Assembly (NCBI RefSeq): GCF_965363235.1 | Contig: NC_134840.1 | Coordinates: forward strand, 86,462,916 to 86,526,915 | Reading direction: 5' to 3' | From: Mytilus galloprovincialis | Lineage: Eukaryota; Mollusca; Bivalvia; Mytilida; Mytilidae | Length of the DNA: 64,000 bases | Shown here: positions 44,001-54,345 of the stretch, one piece after another | Position numbering within the stretch: the first letter of the stretch is position 1 | How the letters are laid out: each line of letters starts with the position of its first letter | The notes under the pieces: model-generated | Told to the model about the DNA's origin: nothing | The model's database searches: none | The model's input: only the letters and a program-made list of their open reading frames with translations | Program-made: the position numbers and the translations under genes

Positions 44001-46598
44001 AGCTATAAAGCTAATCTTCCCTGAGGCCCTCATGACTACAATGAAATATAACAAACAATTACAAAATATCAAACAGACACACATACATGAATAATGAAAT
44101 AAAAAATTGTTATGAAATATACAATTTTCAAAACAGGTAAAAGTTACAAATTCATATATGACATGTATAGTATTGGCATCAACAATATCATAAGTTTGAG
44201 TAAGTGTGTGAAAATTATTATGCAAATAAAAAACGCACACCTTCTTAATGTTCCATCAAGTAATTTTTTAAATCTTTTTTGAATGAGCTTGTACTTGAGG
44301 TTGATTTTTTCAGGGATATTGTAAGTTATTCCATAAAATAGATCCTGAATATATAAAAGATTTCTTATAAAGCTCTGTTTTGGCTTTTGGAACTTGTAAA
44401 TTTTTGCAAGAGGCATTTCTCAAATGATATTGGTTTATTTCTGGCATTTCTTTAAATTTTTCAGTGAGGTATACAGGGGCTTCATTCTTAAGGCATTTAT
44501 GCATCAAAACTGATTTGTGGTATGAGATTCTGTTCTCTACTGTCATCCATCCAAGCTGTTTAAACAGTGGAGCTGATGATGAAAGTGGATCAGCATCTAA
44601 AATAAGTCTTGCAGCCCTTTTCTGCAATTTTATTATTCTAACTAGCTCATTTTTAGCACAACCACTCCAAATAATACAACAATAATCTATCAGTGGGAGA
44701 ATATAACCATTATAAAATAATTTTCTTAGATCAATATTTAAAAATTTCTTGATTTTAGAGAGTAAAAAAAGTCTAGATGAAATTGATGAACATAAGTAAT
44801 TAATATGGCCTGTCCAGGACAGATTAGAGTCAATTCTAACACCTAAAAAATTTTCAATTGATGATTTTTGAAGAATATTATTCTCAATAGTTAGAACTGG
44901 TTCTGCTTGATTTAAACGCAGCCTTTGTCTTGTACCTATAACCATACATTTTGTCTTATCCGAATTTATGAACATGCAATTTTCATGACACCATTTTTCG
45001 ACACATTGGAGATCATCTTGTACTTTTAATTGCATATCATCAATAGTCTTTCCTGATGTATGCATAGTTGTGTCATCAGCATACAAGTCTGTATGGCAGT
45101 TTTTGATGTGTAATGGAAGGTCATTTATGAACAAAACAAACAAAATGGGACCAAGTATTGAGCCCTGTGGAACACCAAAATTTTATAAATTTTTTATCAG
45201 AAAACTGATTATTTATATGGACTTGCTGTGTTCTTTAACTCAAATATGATTTTAAAAAATCAACAGTATCTTCATGGAAGCCATAAATCAGAAGTTTTTT
45301 ACATAGAATTTCATGATCAACAACATCGAAAGCTTTCTTAAAATCCAAGAGGACGACCAAATTGATATTTCCATTATTCATTTCATGTAGCCATTTATCA
45401 ATAATATTAATGAGGGCAGTTTGACATGAATGATTGGGTCTAAAACCAGACTGGGAAGGGTGTAAAATATCAAACTTTGTCAAATATTTATACAGATGTT
45501 TAGATACATGTCTCTCAATTAATTTTGATAATGTTGGCAAAACAGATATTGGTCTGTAATTGCTAGCTACATTTTTTTCACCAGATTTGAAAATTGGAGC
45601 TACTTTGGCATTTTTTAAAACAGATGGATAAATACCAGTATCAATCATACGATTAAAAATGTATGTTAAGGAAGATGCTATGAAAGGAGCACTAAGTATA
45701 CATGCAGTTGTATCATTGGCTATCATACCACATCTCAATATAAGTATATAACTTAACTGTTATATACTTATATTGAGACTTTGCATTTTGTTTATTTTTC
45801 AATAACTTTTTGAATAAAATCAAATTATTGTGAAATGCTTCAATTTCTTGGCCAAATGACATGAATGAGGCCCTTAAAAAATCTTTTCTTGTTTAAGTAA
45901 TTAAGATCCCAAATATGATAAGATATAAATGTTTGCTCTTAGTATTTCTCTAACAAGTGTCTGCTATCAAAATTGAGAAATTTGAAGGATCAGTTCTTAT
46001 AATTTTTTTAACCATTATCCACTTTTTACAGGAAAAAGATAAGCTGAAAAAGAGGAAGAAGTGGTTAGAACAGACTTTAATTTCACTAGAAAAAGAGAAA
46101 GACACATTGCTACAAACACTTAGGGAAGATGGAAACAAAGAAATGCCTGTGATAAAAAGCGAACCCAACACTGGTATTGATGGTAGTAATTCATCAATGA
46201 TGGGGAAATCATGCATTTTACAAAACAGCAAATCTCATATTTGTTGTGAGTGTGAAAATCAGTCCCATGATCCAAAGAATTGTAATCAAAATTCACAATG
46301 CCAGTTCAAAGCCAAAGAGAGGCTGTCATGTGATAAACAAACACCAAATCAAACTTCTTTAGATAATGACGATAGACTTGCCTTTTTCAACTATTACATG
46401 AAAATGAAAGGCAATAATGATGATTGCTCAAATGATAAAGATTCTTTATTGGACAGTAGTCAGTCTAATAAATATTATTCTAGTATTGATGAATATGATG
46501 ATTATAGTGATTCCGATAGTAGCGATAGCGAGGGATATTTGGTGATTTATGAAAGCGAGTCTGATTCTGATATGTTTAGCAACAGTCAGTCATCTTAG
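41021..46598 (+). CDS. Fos/ATF3-class bZIP transcription factor, 3 coding exons, 288 aa
   Basis: Exons 41021-41212, 43413-43520 and 46032-46598, all junctions phase 0 with GT-AG borders (GTACTG, GTAAGT donors). Residues 10-20 contain EQPLDLSIP, a PxDLS-type motif known to bind the corepressor CtBP. Residues 65-100 give the Fos-like LTKEEQLRQSERKE lead and the basic DNA-binding region NRRAAHKCRQKKK (NxxAAxxCR signature). The zipper crosses the exon 2/3 border with leucines at exact heptads (EYL, DKL, KWL, ISL, DTL). After it comes VIKSEP, a sumoylation-type site (psi-K-x-E), then a Cys/Asn-rich linker and a Ser/Asp-rich acidic tail with SDSDSSDSEG. It would act in the nucleus as a dimer on AP-1 or CRE-like sites. 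ATF3, JDP2 and Fos are the nearest relatives by eye; histidine in NRRAAHKCR is atypical. An upstream coding exon cannot be excluded. Confidence 0.82.
41500..42058. mobile_element. ~560-bp TIR element in bZIP intron 1
   Basis: Left GGAATAACCATTAATTCGTGG..GGATTATACTTCAA..TTTGACATATATAATGAGAT; right ATCTCACTATATGTCAAATGG..TTGAGGTATAATCCAC..AATAATGGTTATTC. The inverted arms extend about 65-80 bp with indels. No transposase. No clear target duplication. Confidence 0.8.
42820..43030 (-). mobile_element. retrozyme-like element, copy E (old remnant)
   Basis: The plus-strand sequence GGTTGAAGAGCATCAAGGAC, CTAAAATTCAGAAAGGGTTGCCATATACAG and CCTTAGTATTTACAAAACTTTTG is the reverse complement of the 363-nt unit (TCCTCAATGCTCTTCAAC, TGTATTTGGCAAAACTTTTATGAATTTTAG, GAAATACTAAGG). 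Where the ribozyme should be, AAAGACTCATTTGAGAAGCTC keeps the outline of GACTCATCAGTGACGCTC but the CTGATGA core is destroyed. It lies in bZIP intron 1, antisense to that gene. Confidence 0.7.
43947..45700 (-). mobile_element. 5'-truncated non-LTR retrotransposon (LINE, Jockey/CR1-like)
   Basis: Minus strand, ending at its 3' side in an (ATT)n tail at 43947-43974 after TTTATTTAAAGAGGG-type terminal sequence. It carries most of a reverse transcriptase domain (see pseudogene entry) and no endonuclease part, so it is 5'-truncated. It lies in bZIP intron 2, antisense to the gene. Confidence 0.88.
44310..45738 (-). pseudogene. LINE reverse transcriptase, broken by a stop and a frameshift
   Basis: Upper part 45738-45235 carries NYRPISVLPTLSKLIE, SQSGFRPNHSCQTALI and the motif A block VVLLDFKKAFDVVDHE. 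Lower part 45143-44310 carries LFINDLP, the catalytic YADDTT (motif C), SDKTKCMVIG, FLGVRIDSNLSW and the C-terminal IKLQKRAARLIL and YSGSILWNNL segments. Between them an in-frame TAA follows FLKSYLS and a frame change is needed to reach GVPQGSILGPILF (motif B). Motif order and the FLGVRID thumb motif fit Jockey/CR1-type LINEs. First residues near 45700-45738 belong to a flanking SINE-like tail rather than to the element. Confidence 0.9.
45733..45778. repeat. perfect 20-bp inverted repeat at the LINE 5' junction
   Basis: TCTCAATATAAGTATATAAC at 45733-45752 and its exact reverse complement at 45759-45778, loop TTAACT. It abuts the SINE-like tail and the truncated 5' side of the LINE. Confidence 0.92.
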
Positions 46599-46666
46599 CA
46601 GATTGTTATTGCTAGATAATTAAAAAGTGCTTTAAATCAAATTATTACTCAGCAGTCAAGTCAATC

Positions 46667-46672
46667 AATAAA
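46667..46672 (+). promoter_or_regulatory. candidate poly(A) signal of the bZIP gene
   Basis: AATAAA about 70 bases after the stop codon. A further AATAAA at 48561-48566 could end a longer 3' UTR; the interval contains several ATTTA motifs, which in many immediate-early bZIP mRNAs speed decay, but AT-richness alone could produce them. Confidence 0.5.
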
Positions 46673-47342
46673 AGAAGATTGAAAAATAGAATTTGTTATT
46701 TTGATTTTGTGTGTTTAAAGATTAGTAAGGCCTCATAGCTTAAATAGCTTTAGTATTGTTACCGCTTGAAAACGCATGAAGAGGTTTAAACAATTTACAA
46801 CAACCTTAGATGGACACATTTCATGTTCTTTAAGAAAAAGGAACTACTAGTAGTTTAAAACCATTGAAAACCAGTATTTTTTCATAACAGGGCATGTAAA
46901 CAGAGTTTTAGATACTATTGTACATACATAGGAATATGATTCCATTTTTTTGTATAAATGTTGTATTTTTTTTTTATTTATGATAAAATTAAGTGGATTA
47001 TATTTAAATTGTTACTTAGTTATATGATGTATGGCACAATGCAGCTTTAACAGTAATCTTTTGGCAATGCAAAATTAAAAAGAAGCCTAATTTTGGACAG
47101 CAACAGCCAAGTAGATTTGATAATTCATGGGTTATTATTTTATAGTTTGTCTTGTATTTTTTTTCATGAACTTTATTAAGTTTGTTTGTTATAACTGTTT
47201 TGCGCTGTTAAAAAGATCTTCTACTATATATGACAGCATTCAATCAAATTCAATTCAAGCCAGTTAACATTGCAACTGAAAAAATGGAACATCATTAGTT
47301 AGATACCTTTTTACCAACATCTGACAATGAAATATGCTTTCA
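46673..47342 (+). other. 3' UTR or intergenic, no gene seen
   Basis: AT-rich sequence downstream of the bZIP gene; only chance ORFs. Confidence 0.35.
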
Positions 47343-47768
47343 GGTGTCAGACCACCAATTAAAAATCCCTATCTGTTCAACCAAATTTTGCAATTTTCAC
47401 AGCTTTCTGAATATTTTACCTTAAGTTTAACTTCAAGGAAACCAGGTATATCCTGAATTGTACATGTATCACCTTCTACATGCCAATTTTCAACCAATGT
47501 TTAAAGTCTTGTAAGAAATATCTGATCTTGAAAACAAAGGTACTACCAAAATAATCCTGAATTGTTAATGCAAAGTCACCGACAAGTGAATTTTGGCTCA
47601 ACATGGTCTAAATATATCTCCCTTTCACCAAAAGTTTCATTTCTGCAAATTTGTTGGTTAGTTTAAGTAAATAATGACATCAAATGCACAATTTTTTGTC
47701 CCAGTAGGCCTACATTTGTACTTTCACATACGTTCTAAATTGGAGGGAGTAATTGGTGGTCTGACACC
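47343..47768. mobile_element. 426-bp MITE with GGTGTCAGACC ends
   Basis: GGTGTCAGACCACCAATTA at the left, TAATTGGTGGTCTGACACC at the right: a perfect 19-bp inverted repeat, with weaker matching beyond. TTCA precedes the left end and follows the right end, a 4-bp target duplication, close in form to the TTAA of piggyBac-like MITEs. Confidence 0.9.
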
Positions 47769-49924
47769 TTCAATATAAATACCAACAAAATATAAAAGCA
47801 TTGAAATTAAAAAGTAATATTTGACATGACACTACTGAAAAATTATGATATGTACATATGATGGAACTTCCTTGCCTTGCATTTATTTATATGTATACCC
47901 TGTCTAAAGAAAACAAGTTGGGAGTCTTGTTATGAAGTTAAAGATTTCTGATTTGCTTCTAGTTGCAAATGCAATGTACAATGTACAATGTACTTAGATA
48001 TCATAATTATTTTTTAAAGAATAAATTATTAATAAGGGTTTCTTGTATTTAATGATTTTGTTGTCTTTATTGCTCAGGAATCCTGTATATTACTTACAAA
48101 CAAAGAAATATCCTGTGTACGTGTGTTTAACTGAACTTAACATTTGAATTATGCTGTTCATGAAATTTATTTTATGGATGTTATTTGTGGATTGAGTACT
48201 ATCAGTATTCTGCTTTCTAATTATTAATTGTAATAACTTTACTTTATTAAAAGATGACCGAAATTTGAAATATTATATAAACTTTACTATACATGTTAGA
48301 TGTAATAAAGGGGGTTTCAAAAGTAACAAAATATAGTCAACACAGTAATGACATTTGTATATCAACATCCCTATCATAAAATTGCCTTTTGTGGTTGATT
48401 GATTGTAGTTTGCTTTTGCATGCAAAGAGGCTGCAATGCAGCAAGGTCTCTTTTGATAAAAGGAATACTATTTGTAAGTAATAATAATATTGTGTTAATG
48501 ATATATGATGATATATGAGGTGGCCTTTGATGTTTTGTTGTACATGAACTAAGTGCTAATAATAAAGTTTGTTATACGTGTACCTTTAATTTTATACTGC
48601 AAACATAAGGTTTTCTTATTTATTAAAATGCATGATGTTTTATTTTTATGTGAGAACTGTTTTATAGGGCACTATTATTATGCTTTTTCAGGTAATAGAT
48701 AGTTCAGAGGGTTGAACATAGTTTTCTTTTCCTTTTTTGTTTTATGACTAAAATCACAAAGACTTTTTTTTCTAGGACCATCCGGATCGTGATCAATAAA
48801 TGGGAAATATTCTTATTGGGTAAATATTTGAATAAAATTCTCATAATAGATTTTGAAATTTTGTTGATATATTGCTGTATAAGAATTACACAATTTTGAT
48901 GGCAAATAGCCACAGGTCTACATGTAAACTATATATAGACTTTGTTTATAATGTTAATGAATCTTTCTTGTAGACTATATATAGACTTTGTTTAAAATAT
49001 TAATGAACCTTTCTGAAAGTGAAAGTGATAGTTCAGCCTTAATTTAACCTGCTCAAGAATAAGTATTGATATGTTGTATATTTATAAGTAACACAGGCAG
49101 CTTGTTATGTATGCTTTGTCATTCAAATGTATTACTGCATTAATTCATCTAATTGTCACATGATATTAGAGGGATATTTTATTTGAGAATATGTAAATAG
49201 CCATCACTAGTCTATCAGGACTATACAGAATCAAACAATTCATATTAGTTGTAGTCAAAATTAATATAAACATTATGTGAGAACTGATCTAAAATGTAAA
49301 TGACTTAAGGTTTTCTAAGATAGAATGTACCTCATTTGAATTGCCATTTCAAACACGTCTGATCAGCTTAAATTTATTAAGATTGTCCTGCAGTTTTTAA
49401 GTTTGCCTCAACATAGTTGAGGAAAACAATGAAGAATCATTTGCAAACATGTGTGTGTCTGCATCTTCTTCAAAGTCATTTTTTGAAAACAGCTTTTCAA
49501 CCAGCAAGATTTGGTTTTAGGTGCGTTTAAATTAGTCTTGCATATGTTTTAAGGAGAAAGTCATATGACCCATATTTCATAAGATTGTATGTCTCTGTCA
49601 CTATACATGGAAGGATCCATTATATAAGTGTATGAATGTGTCATTTACTGTACACCAGCATTCAGGCAAATGAGAGGTACTGTAACTTTTTTTTTGTTAA
49701 ACTTCATTGATTTGATTTACCGGTAGTCAAACTTCAATGTTCTTTTTCAGTCAATATACATGTATTGAACATACATTCTACATGTAGGAGAAGGATCAAA
49801 TAGTGTATTATTAGCTGAAATTTGGTTTATGGACAAAATCTTTGGAATTATTAGTTTATTAATTCTTTATCAATCTTGGTTGAATGATGCAAATGAGACA
49901 AAGATGATTTCTATGGAAAATCAG
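47769..49924. other. AT-rich intergenic stretch, no gene recognised
   Basis: Only small ORFs without similarity. A direct duplication GTAAACTATATATAGACTTTG / GTAGACTATATATAGACTTTG followed by TTTATAATGTTAATGAATCTTTCT-like sequence occurs at about 48923 and 48972. Confidence 0.4.
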
Positions 49925-50063
49925 CAGTGGCGGATCCAGAATTTTTCATAAGTGGGGGCCCACTGACCGCTCCAGACATGCTTCAATGATTCCCTATACA
50001 ATCAACCAAATTTTTACCACAAAAAGGGGGGGGGGGCCTGAAAAACCCTTAAATCTGCCTCTG
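49925..50063. mobile_element. 139-bp MITE, CAGTGGCGGATCC type, one end decayed
   Basis: Left end CAGTGGCGGATCCAGAATTT; right end AAATCTGCCTCTG, a decayed inverse. G-run at 50028-50037. Related to 12842-12995. Confidence 0.75.
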
Positions 50064-50984
50064 ATTAGGTTAAAATTTCAAGGTCACAGTCACTTTTGAT
50101 AGAGTGAAACTTTGGTAAAATTTTAACCAAATGGGTAATGTATGTTATGTTTTGAACTCTTACCAAACTTAATTTGATAATGCCCCTGAAAAACAAATGA
50201 AAAAAAAATCCTATATAGATTTTGAGGTTGCTAGGTCAGAGGTCACAGCAGCAATTCTTAAACAGAATTTTTGGGGAACATTTTGGTTTTCTGTAGGATA
50301 TCCTTTGAACCATATGTCCACCTTCACCTAAATCTGCTGAAAAACACTTTGAACAAGCTTGATTTGATTCTTTGTCATTAAATCAAAGGTTAAGTTCACA
50401 GTTCTTACTTACAAATAGACTGAATTTTTTGGTACACAACAAAACCTGATGAGCTGAACTTAGATCTTTACCTATCTGCAGTGACTTATACACCCAAGTG
50501 AAAAAAAAAACAAATACTTGTCTGGTATATCGGTCAAAGGTCAAGGTTACAGCAGTAATTAATAAACAGAAATTAAGGCATTTTTTGTCATTTATCATTT
50601 GACGTAAATTATAAGTTAACTTTACCGGTATATGTTCTATATATTTTCCGAAAAAATGTTTCATCCACTGTAATCTATAAAGATCACAACTTTGCTTCTG
50701 CACCCTTGGTGCCTCTGTATTTTTTTGCTTTTCTAACATTGATTTATTTAGTCAAATGGTGCAGAATGAGATGCACTTTGTAATCACAAATTACCTATGT
50801 TTATATTATGGCTTTTATGCATGAATTGCAGTTACATGAATATAAAGTGCAAAATAAAGAATATTATATAAATGTTTTTGATTTTATTTTATGTTAAATG
50901 GTTAAGTTAAAAATCTGGAGGAAAAAACCCAATGTAAGTTATTCTATGACCTTGTGAAACAGTTTTGAAAAAAACCGTTGTTGG
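50064..50984. other. intergenic stretch with GGTCA-rich repeat remnants
   Basis: Phrases such as AGGTCACAGTCAC, AGGTCAGAGGTCACAGCAGCAA and AAAGGTCAAGGTTACAGCAG recur about every 150-300 bases, suggesting an old tandem-unit element like those at 6625 and 52012. ORF 50383-50739 (minus) is not recognised. Confidence 0.35.
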
Positions 50985-51390
50985 TCCTTATAGAAATAAG
51001 GAGATTGGTTTGATTGCTAATAAGACCACAATTCACTTATGTTCAAGTGTAGTGGATGTAAGCAATTATAGGCAACTACAGCCTTTAACAATGAGAAAAG
51101 GACATATTGTATGGTCGACTTTTACAGGCACGGACATGCAAAATATTCAACTGAGAAAACCAACAGCCTAATTTATAACAAAACAATTTGCAAAAAACAA
51201 ATATGAAAGACATGAACCAGCCACAACCACTGAAGTACAAGCTCCTGCCTTGGGACAGACACATTTATAAAGAATGTGGCAGGGTTAAACATGTTTGTGA
51301 TAGCTCAACCATGGCCCTAACCTGGGATAATAGTGTAGCAGCACAACAAAAGAACAAACTGTTAAAATCAGTTGAAAAGGCTTGACCCAT
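50985..51390 (+). repeat. two SINE-like segments in tandem
   Basis: 50985-51175 is a diverged member of the family at 38862 (GCTAATAAGACCACAATTCAC, TATAGGCAACTACAGCC, GAGAAAACCAACAGCC). 51185-51385 contains AAGCTCCTGCCTTGGGACAG, AAAGAATGTGGCAGGGTTAAACATG and AACTGTTAAAATCAGTTG, another common short repeat, also present at 53440-53540. Confidence 0.6.
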
Positions 51391-51453
51391 CACATGGATA
51401 CAAATAGAAATACATCTTACAAAAACACAAGAGTGGACATGTACAGGTACTTA

Positions 51454-51658
51454 TACTGTAGAAACATTAATTTTCGTGGGGTTAAAATTTCGTGGTTTTG
51501 TCTCTAAGATTTCATGTGGATTTAATTTTGTGGTTTCCTTAAATGTAAGTGGTATTATATGGAGGTTAAATTTTTGTTGGGTTATAATTTCGTGGATAAA
51601 TTCTTTCCACGAAATAAACGAAATTAAATCCTCCACAAAATTTTCTGCTTTTACAGTA
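51454..51658. mobile_element. 205-bp MITE with TACTGTA ends
   Basis: Left TACTGTAGAAACATTAATTT then TCGTGGGGTTAAAATTTCGTGG; right is the inverse, CCACGAAATAAACG..TTAAATCCTCCACAAAATTT..GCTTTTACAGTA. Repeated TTTCGTGG blocks fill the arms. TA at the borders suggests Tc1/mariner-type mobilisation. Confidence 0.85.
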
Positions 51659-52011
51659 CATCCAAAAAACAAAAAGACACTTAAGTACAGATCTGAGAGT
51701 ACTTATTGACAGCTAATTCAAATCCAATACCCTTGTATTCTTTTACTTCTCAGACTTACCAACATGACCTCCATTATCATTAAAGTAGAAATAAAATCAC
51801 ATGAGTGGACATACAGAGCATTAATTTTTATAGGTTTAACATATAGTTGTGCCGTAAGTAGTTACAGACTGCAGTTGATACACTTGTGCCCTCAATACAT
51901 TTGTACATGTATGCCCATCTCACCAGAGTCACCAAAACTTGACTTATTTTTTATGGTTGATTTATTCACATTTTCTGAAGTTATTCTGTTATTATCATAG
52001 TCGTGTATTTA

Positions 52012-53101
52012 GCTCACCTAGCTAATATGGCTATTTTTAGCTATTGCCATCAAATTGCTTTATGGTCTTTACACTATTTTTGCTGAGTTTTGTCGCAGAA
52101 AGCTCGACATATGATTGTGATCTGGCGGCAGCAACAGCAGCAGCAGTGTTGGTTAACTTCTTCAAAGCTTCATCTTTTAGAAGGTTGAAGATCTGGATGC
52201 TTCATCCATTGTATATAGATGCCTTATGATACAAGGTTTCCATCAGTCACTTGTTCATTGTCCTTGACCTCATTTTCATGGTTCAGTGACTACTTGAAAA
52301 AAGTGTAATGTTGATTTCTTCCTTTTTATGAGCAATAGGATAACTATATTTGGTATGTGCATACCTTGCAAGGTCCTCCTGCCCATCAGACAGTTTTAAC
52401 TTGACCTCGACCTCATTTTATGGATCAGTGAACAAGGTTATTTTTTGGTGGTCAAGTCCATATCATAGCTACTATGAGCAATAGGTATGGATGGACTGTA
52501 AAGTGTTCATGTCCAATTAGCAGGTGTCATCTGACCTTGACCTCATTTTCATGGTTCAGTGGTTGTAGTTCAGTGTTTTGGTCTGTTTCTTCCTATACTG
52601 TATTCAAAAGGTCTACTATAGTTGGTGTATGGAATGATTTTAAGGTGTACACATGTCAGTCTCACAAGTTTTACTTGACCTTGACCTCATTTTCACAGTT
52701 CATTGCTCAGTGTTAAGTTTTTGTGTTTTGGTCTGTTTTTCTTAAACTATAAGCAATAGATCAACTATAGTTTTTGTATGGAAGGATTGCAAGCTGTAAA
52801 TGCCTGCCATGGTTCATCTGACCTTGATCTCATTTTTGTAGTTCATTGGTCAATTTTTAGTTTTCTTGTATAAGTCAGTTTCTTAGAAACTATAAGCAAT
52901 AAGTCCACAATATTTAGTGTATTGAATGATTGTAAGGTGTACATGTATTACTTGTTTTGTTTATATTACCTTGACCTCATTTTCTTGGATTATGTTAAAT
53001 TTATGTGATAGTTGTAGTAAAGCTTTATGTTTAGGACTTTCAACATAATGTCAATGATTAGTAAAGAGGGCGAGACATTTCAACTTGTTCACTCTTGTTC
53101 C
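52012..53101 (-). repeat. 1.1-kb element with ~144-bp internal units, copy 2 (reverse)
   Basis: Reverse-complement relative of 6625-7723: CCTCATTTT motifs at about 52268, 52411, 52541, 52685, 52828 and 52975 (spacing 130-147), a right edge GAGGGCGAGACATTTCAAC and CACTCTTGTTCC, and a left part with TCGCAGAAAGCTCGACATATG and GGCGGCAGCAACAGCAGCAG. The ORF over the left end mirrors the one in copy 1 and is not a gene. Confidence 0.85.
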
Positions 53102-53439
53102 TTTTAGTTATCTTATATGAAACCACCTAGCCAAAATTTTACAAACCTTTTTATGACTAACATATAAAAGGCAATTCATAAATTGATCCAATGAAAAACA
53201 TGGCAATCTGTGGCAAGCTTTGAATGATTGAGCATCTACACTTTGGCTAACTTTTGTCAAGGTGGATGCCAAATGTGCATGATAATAGTAATTTACAATG
53301 TCACTTTGAGTATGGGATTATAAACTTGAGACTCGTGGAGGCTAGAATGTAGCAGGTTTTATAAATAGGTTCAGATATAACAAAATTTGAAACAATCAAA
53401 ACAACAAAAAAAAAAAGTCCCAATTTGTAACCAGAATAG

Positions 53440-53545
53440 CAGGCTCCTGACTTGGGACAGGTACATAAAGAATGTGGCAGGGTTAAATATGTGTGTGAGC
53501 TCTTAACCCTTTCCTTCCCTAGACAAGTGTCACCAGATCAATACA
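53440..53545 (+). repeat. SINE-like segment
   Basis: CAGGCTCCTGACTTGGGACAGGTACATAAAGAATGTGGCAGGGTTAAATATG matches 51235-51295 closely. The right part leads into the tandem-array element that follows. Confidence 0.6.
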
Positions 53546-53554
53546 AAAGCATAA

Positions 53555-54345
53555 ACAACAAGAGGCTGTCAGAGAGACAGCAAACCGGATTTATAAACAT
53601 TCATTTGTGTCCTGGTATTTTTCAATTTCACAAGGACCATAACTGATGATATCAAATTTGACCTCCATTTTGTCATCAGTAACAACATATTAATATTTAA
53701 TAAAAGTCAAAATCGTCATTATTGAACTTGACCTCCATTTTGTTGTCAGTAACAACATATTCAAATTTTAAAAGGTTTGGTTGAACGGTTCATGAGTAAA
53801 TGCACGGACACAACATTATTTAAACTTTCAAGAACCGTAACTCCTGAACGGTAAAAGTCAAAATCGTCATTATTGAACTTGACCTCCATTTTGTTGTCAG
53901 TAACAACAAATTAAAATTTTAAAAGGTTTGGTTGACTGGTTCATGAGTAAATGCACGGACACGACATTTTTTAAACTTTCAAGAACCGTAACTCCTGAAC
54001 GGTAAAAGTAAAAATCGTCATTATTGAACTTGACCTTCGTTATGTTGTCAGTAACAACATATTAAAATTTTAAAAGGTTTGGTTGAACGGTTCATGAGTA
54101 AATGCACAGACACAACATTATTTAAACTTTCAAGAACCGTAACTCCTGAACGGTAAAAGTCAAAATCGTCATTATTGAACTTGACCTCCATTTTGTTGTC
54201 AGTAACAACATATTAAAATTTTAAAAGGTTTGGTTGAACGCTTCATGAGTAAATGCACGGACAACATTTGGTTGCCGCCCGCCCGACCGCCCGCCGTACA
54301 TCCCCAAATCAATAACCGACATTTTTGACACAAAACCCGGTTAAA
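53555..54345 (+). repeat. 151-bp tandem array element
   Basis: The motif ATTGAACTTGACC(T/TT)C recurs at 53721, 53872, 54023 and 54174, three spacings of exactly 151. Units contain GGTTTGGTTGAACGGTTCATG, AGTAAATGCACGGACAC and AAGAACCGTAACTCCTGAAC. It opens with CAAGAGGCTGTCAGAGAGAC and closes with a GC-rich block GCCGCCCGCCCGACCGCCCGCC and AACCCGGTTAAAAA. Confidence 0.9.

Noticed and set aside
50440..50470. Another hammerhead core (CTGATGAGCTGAA)
   Set aside because: Only the CTGATGAG word is present by chance; there is no GAAA, stem II or cleavage triplet in register.
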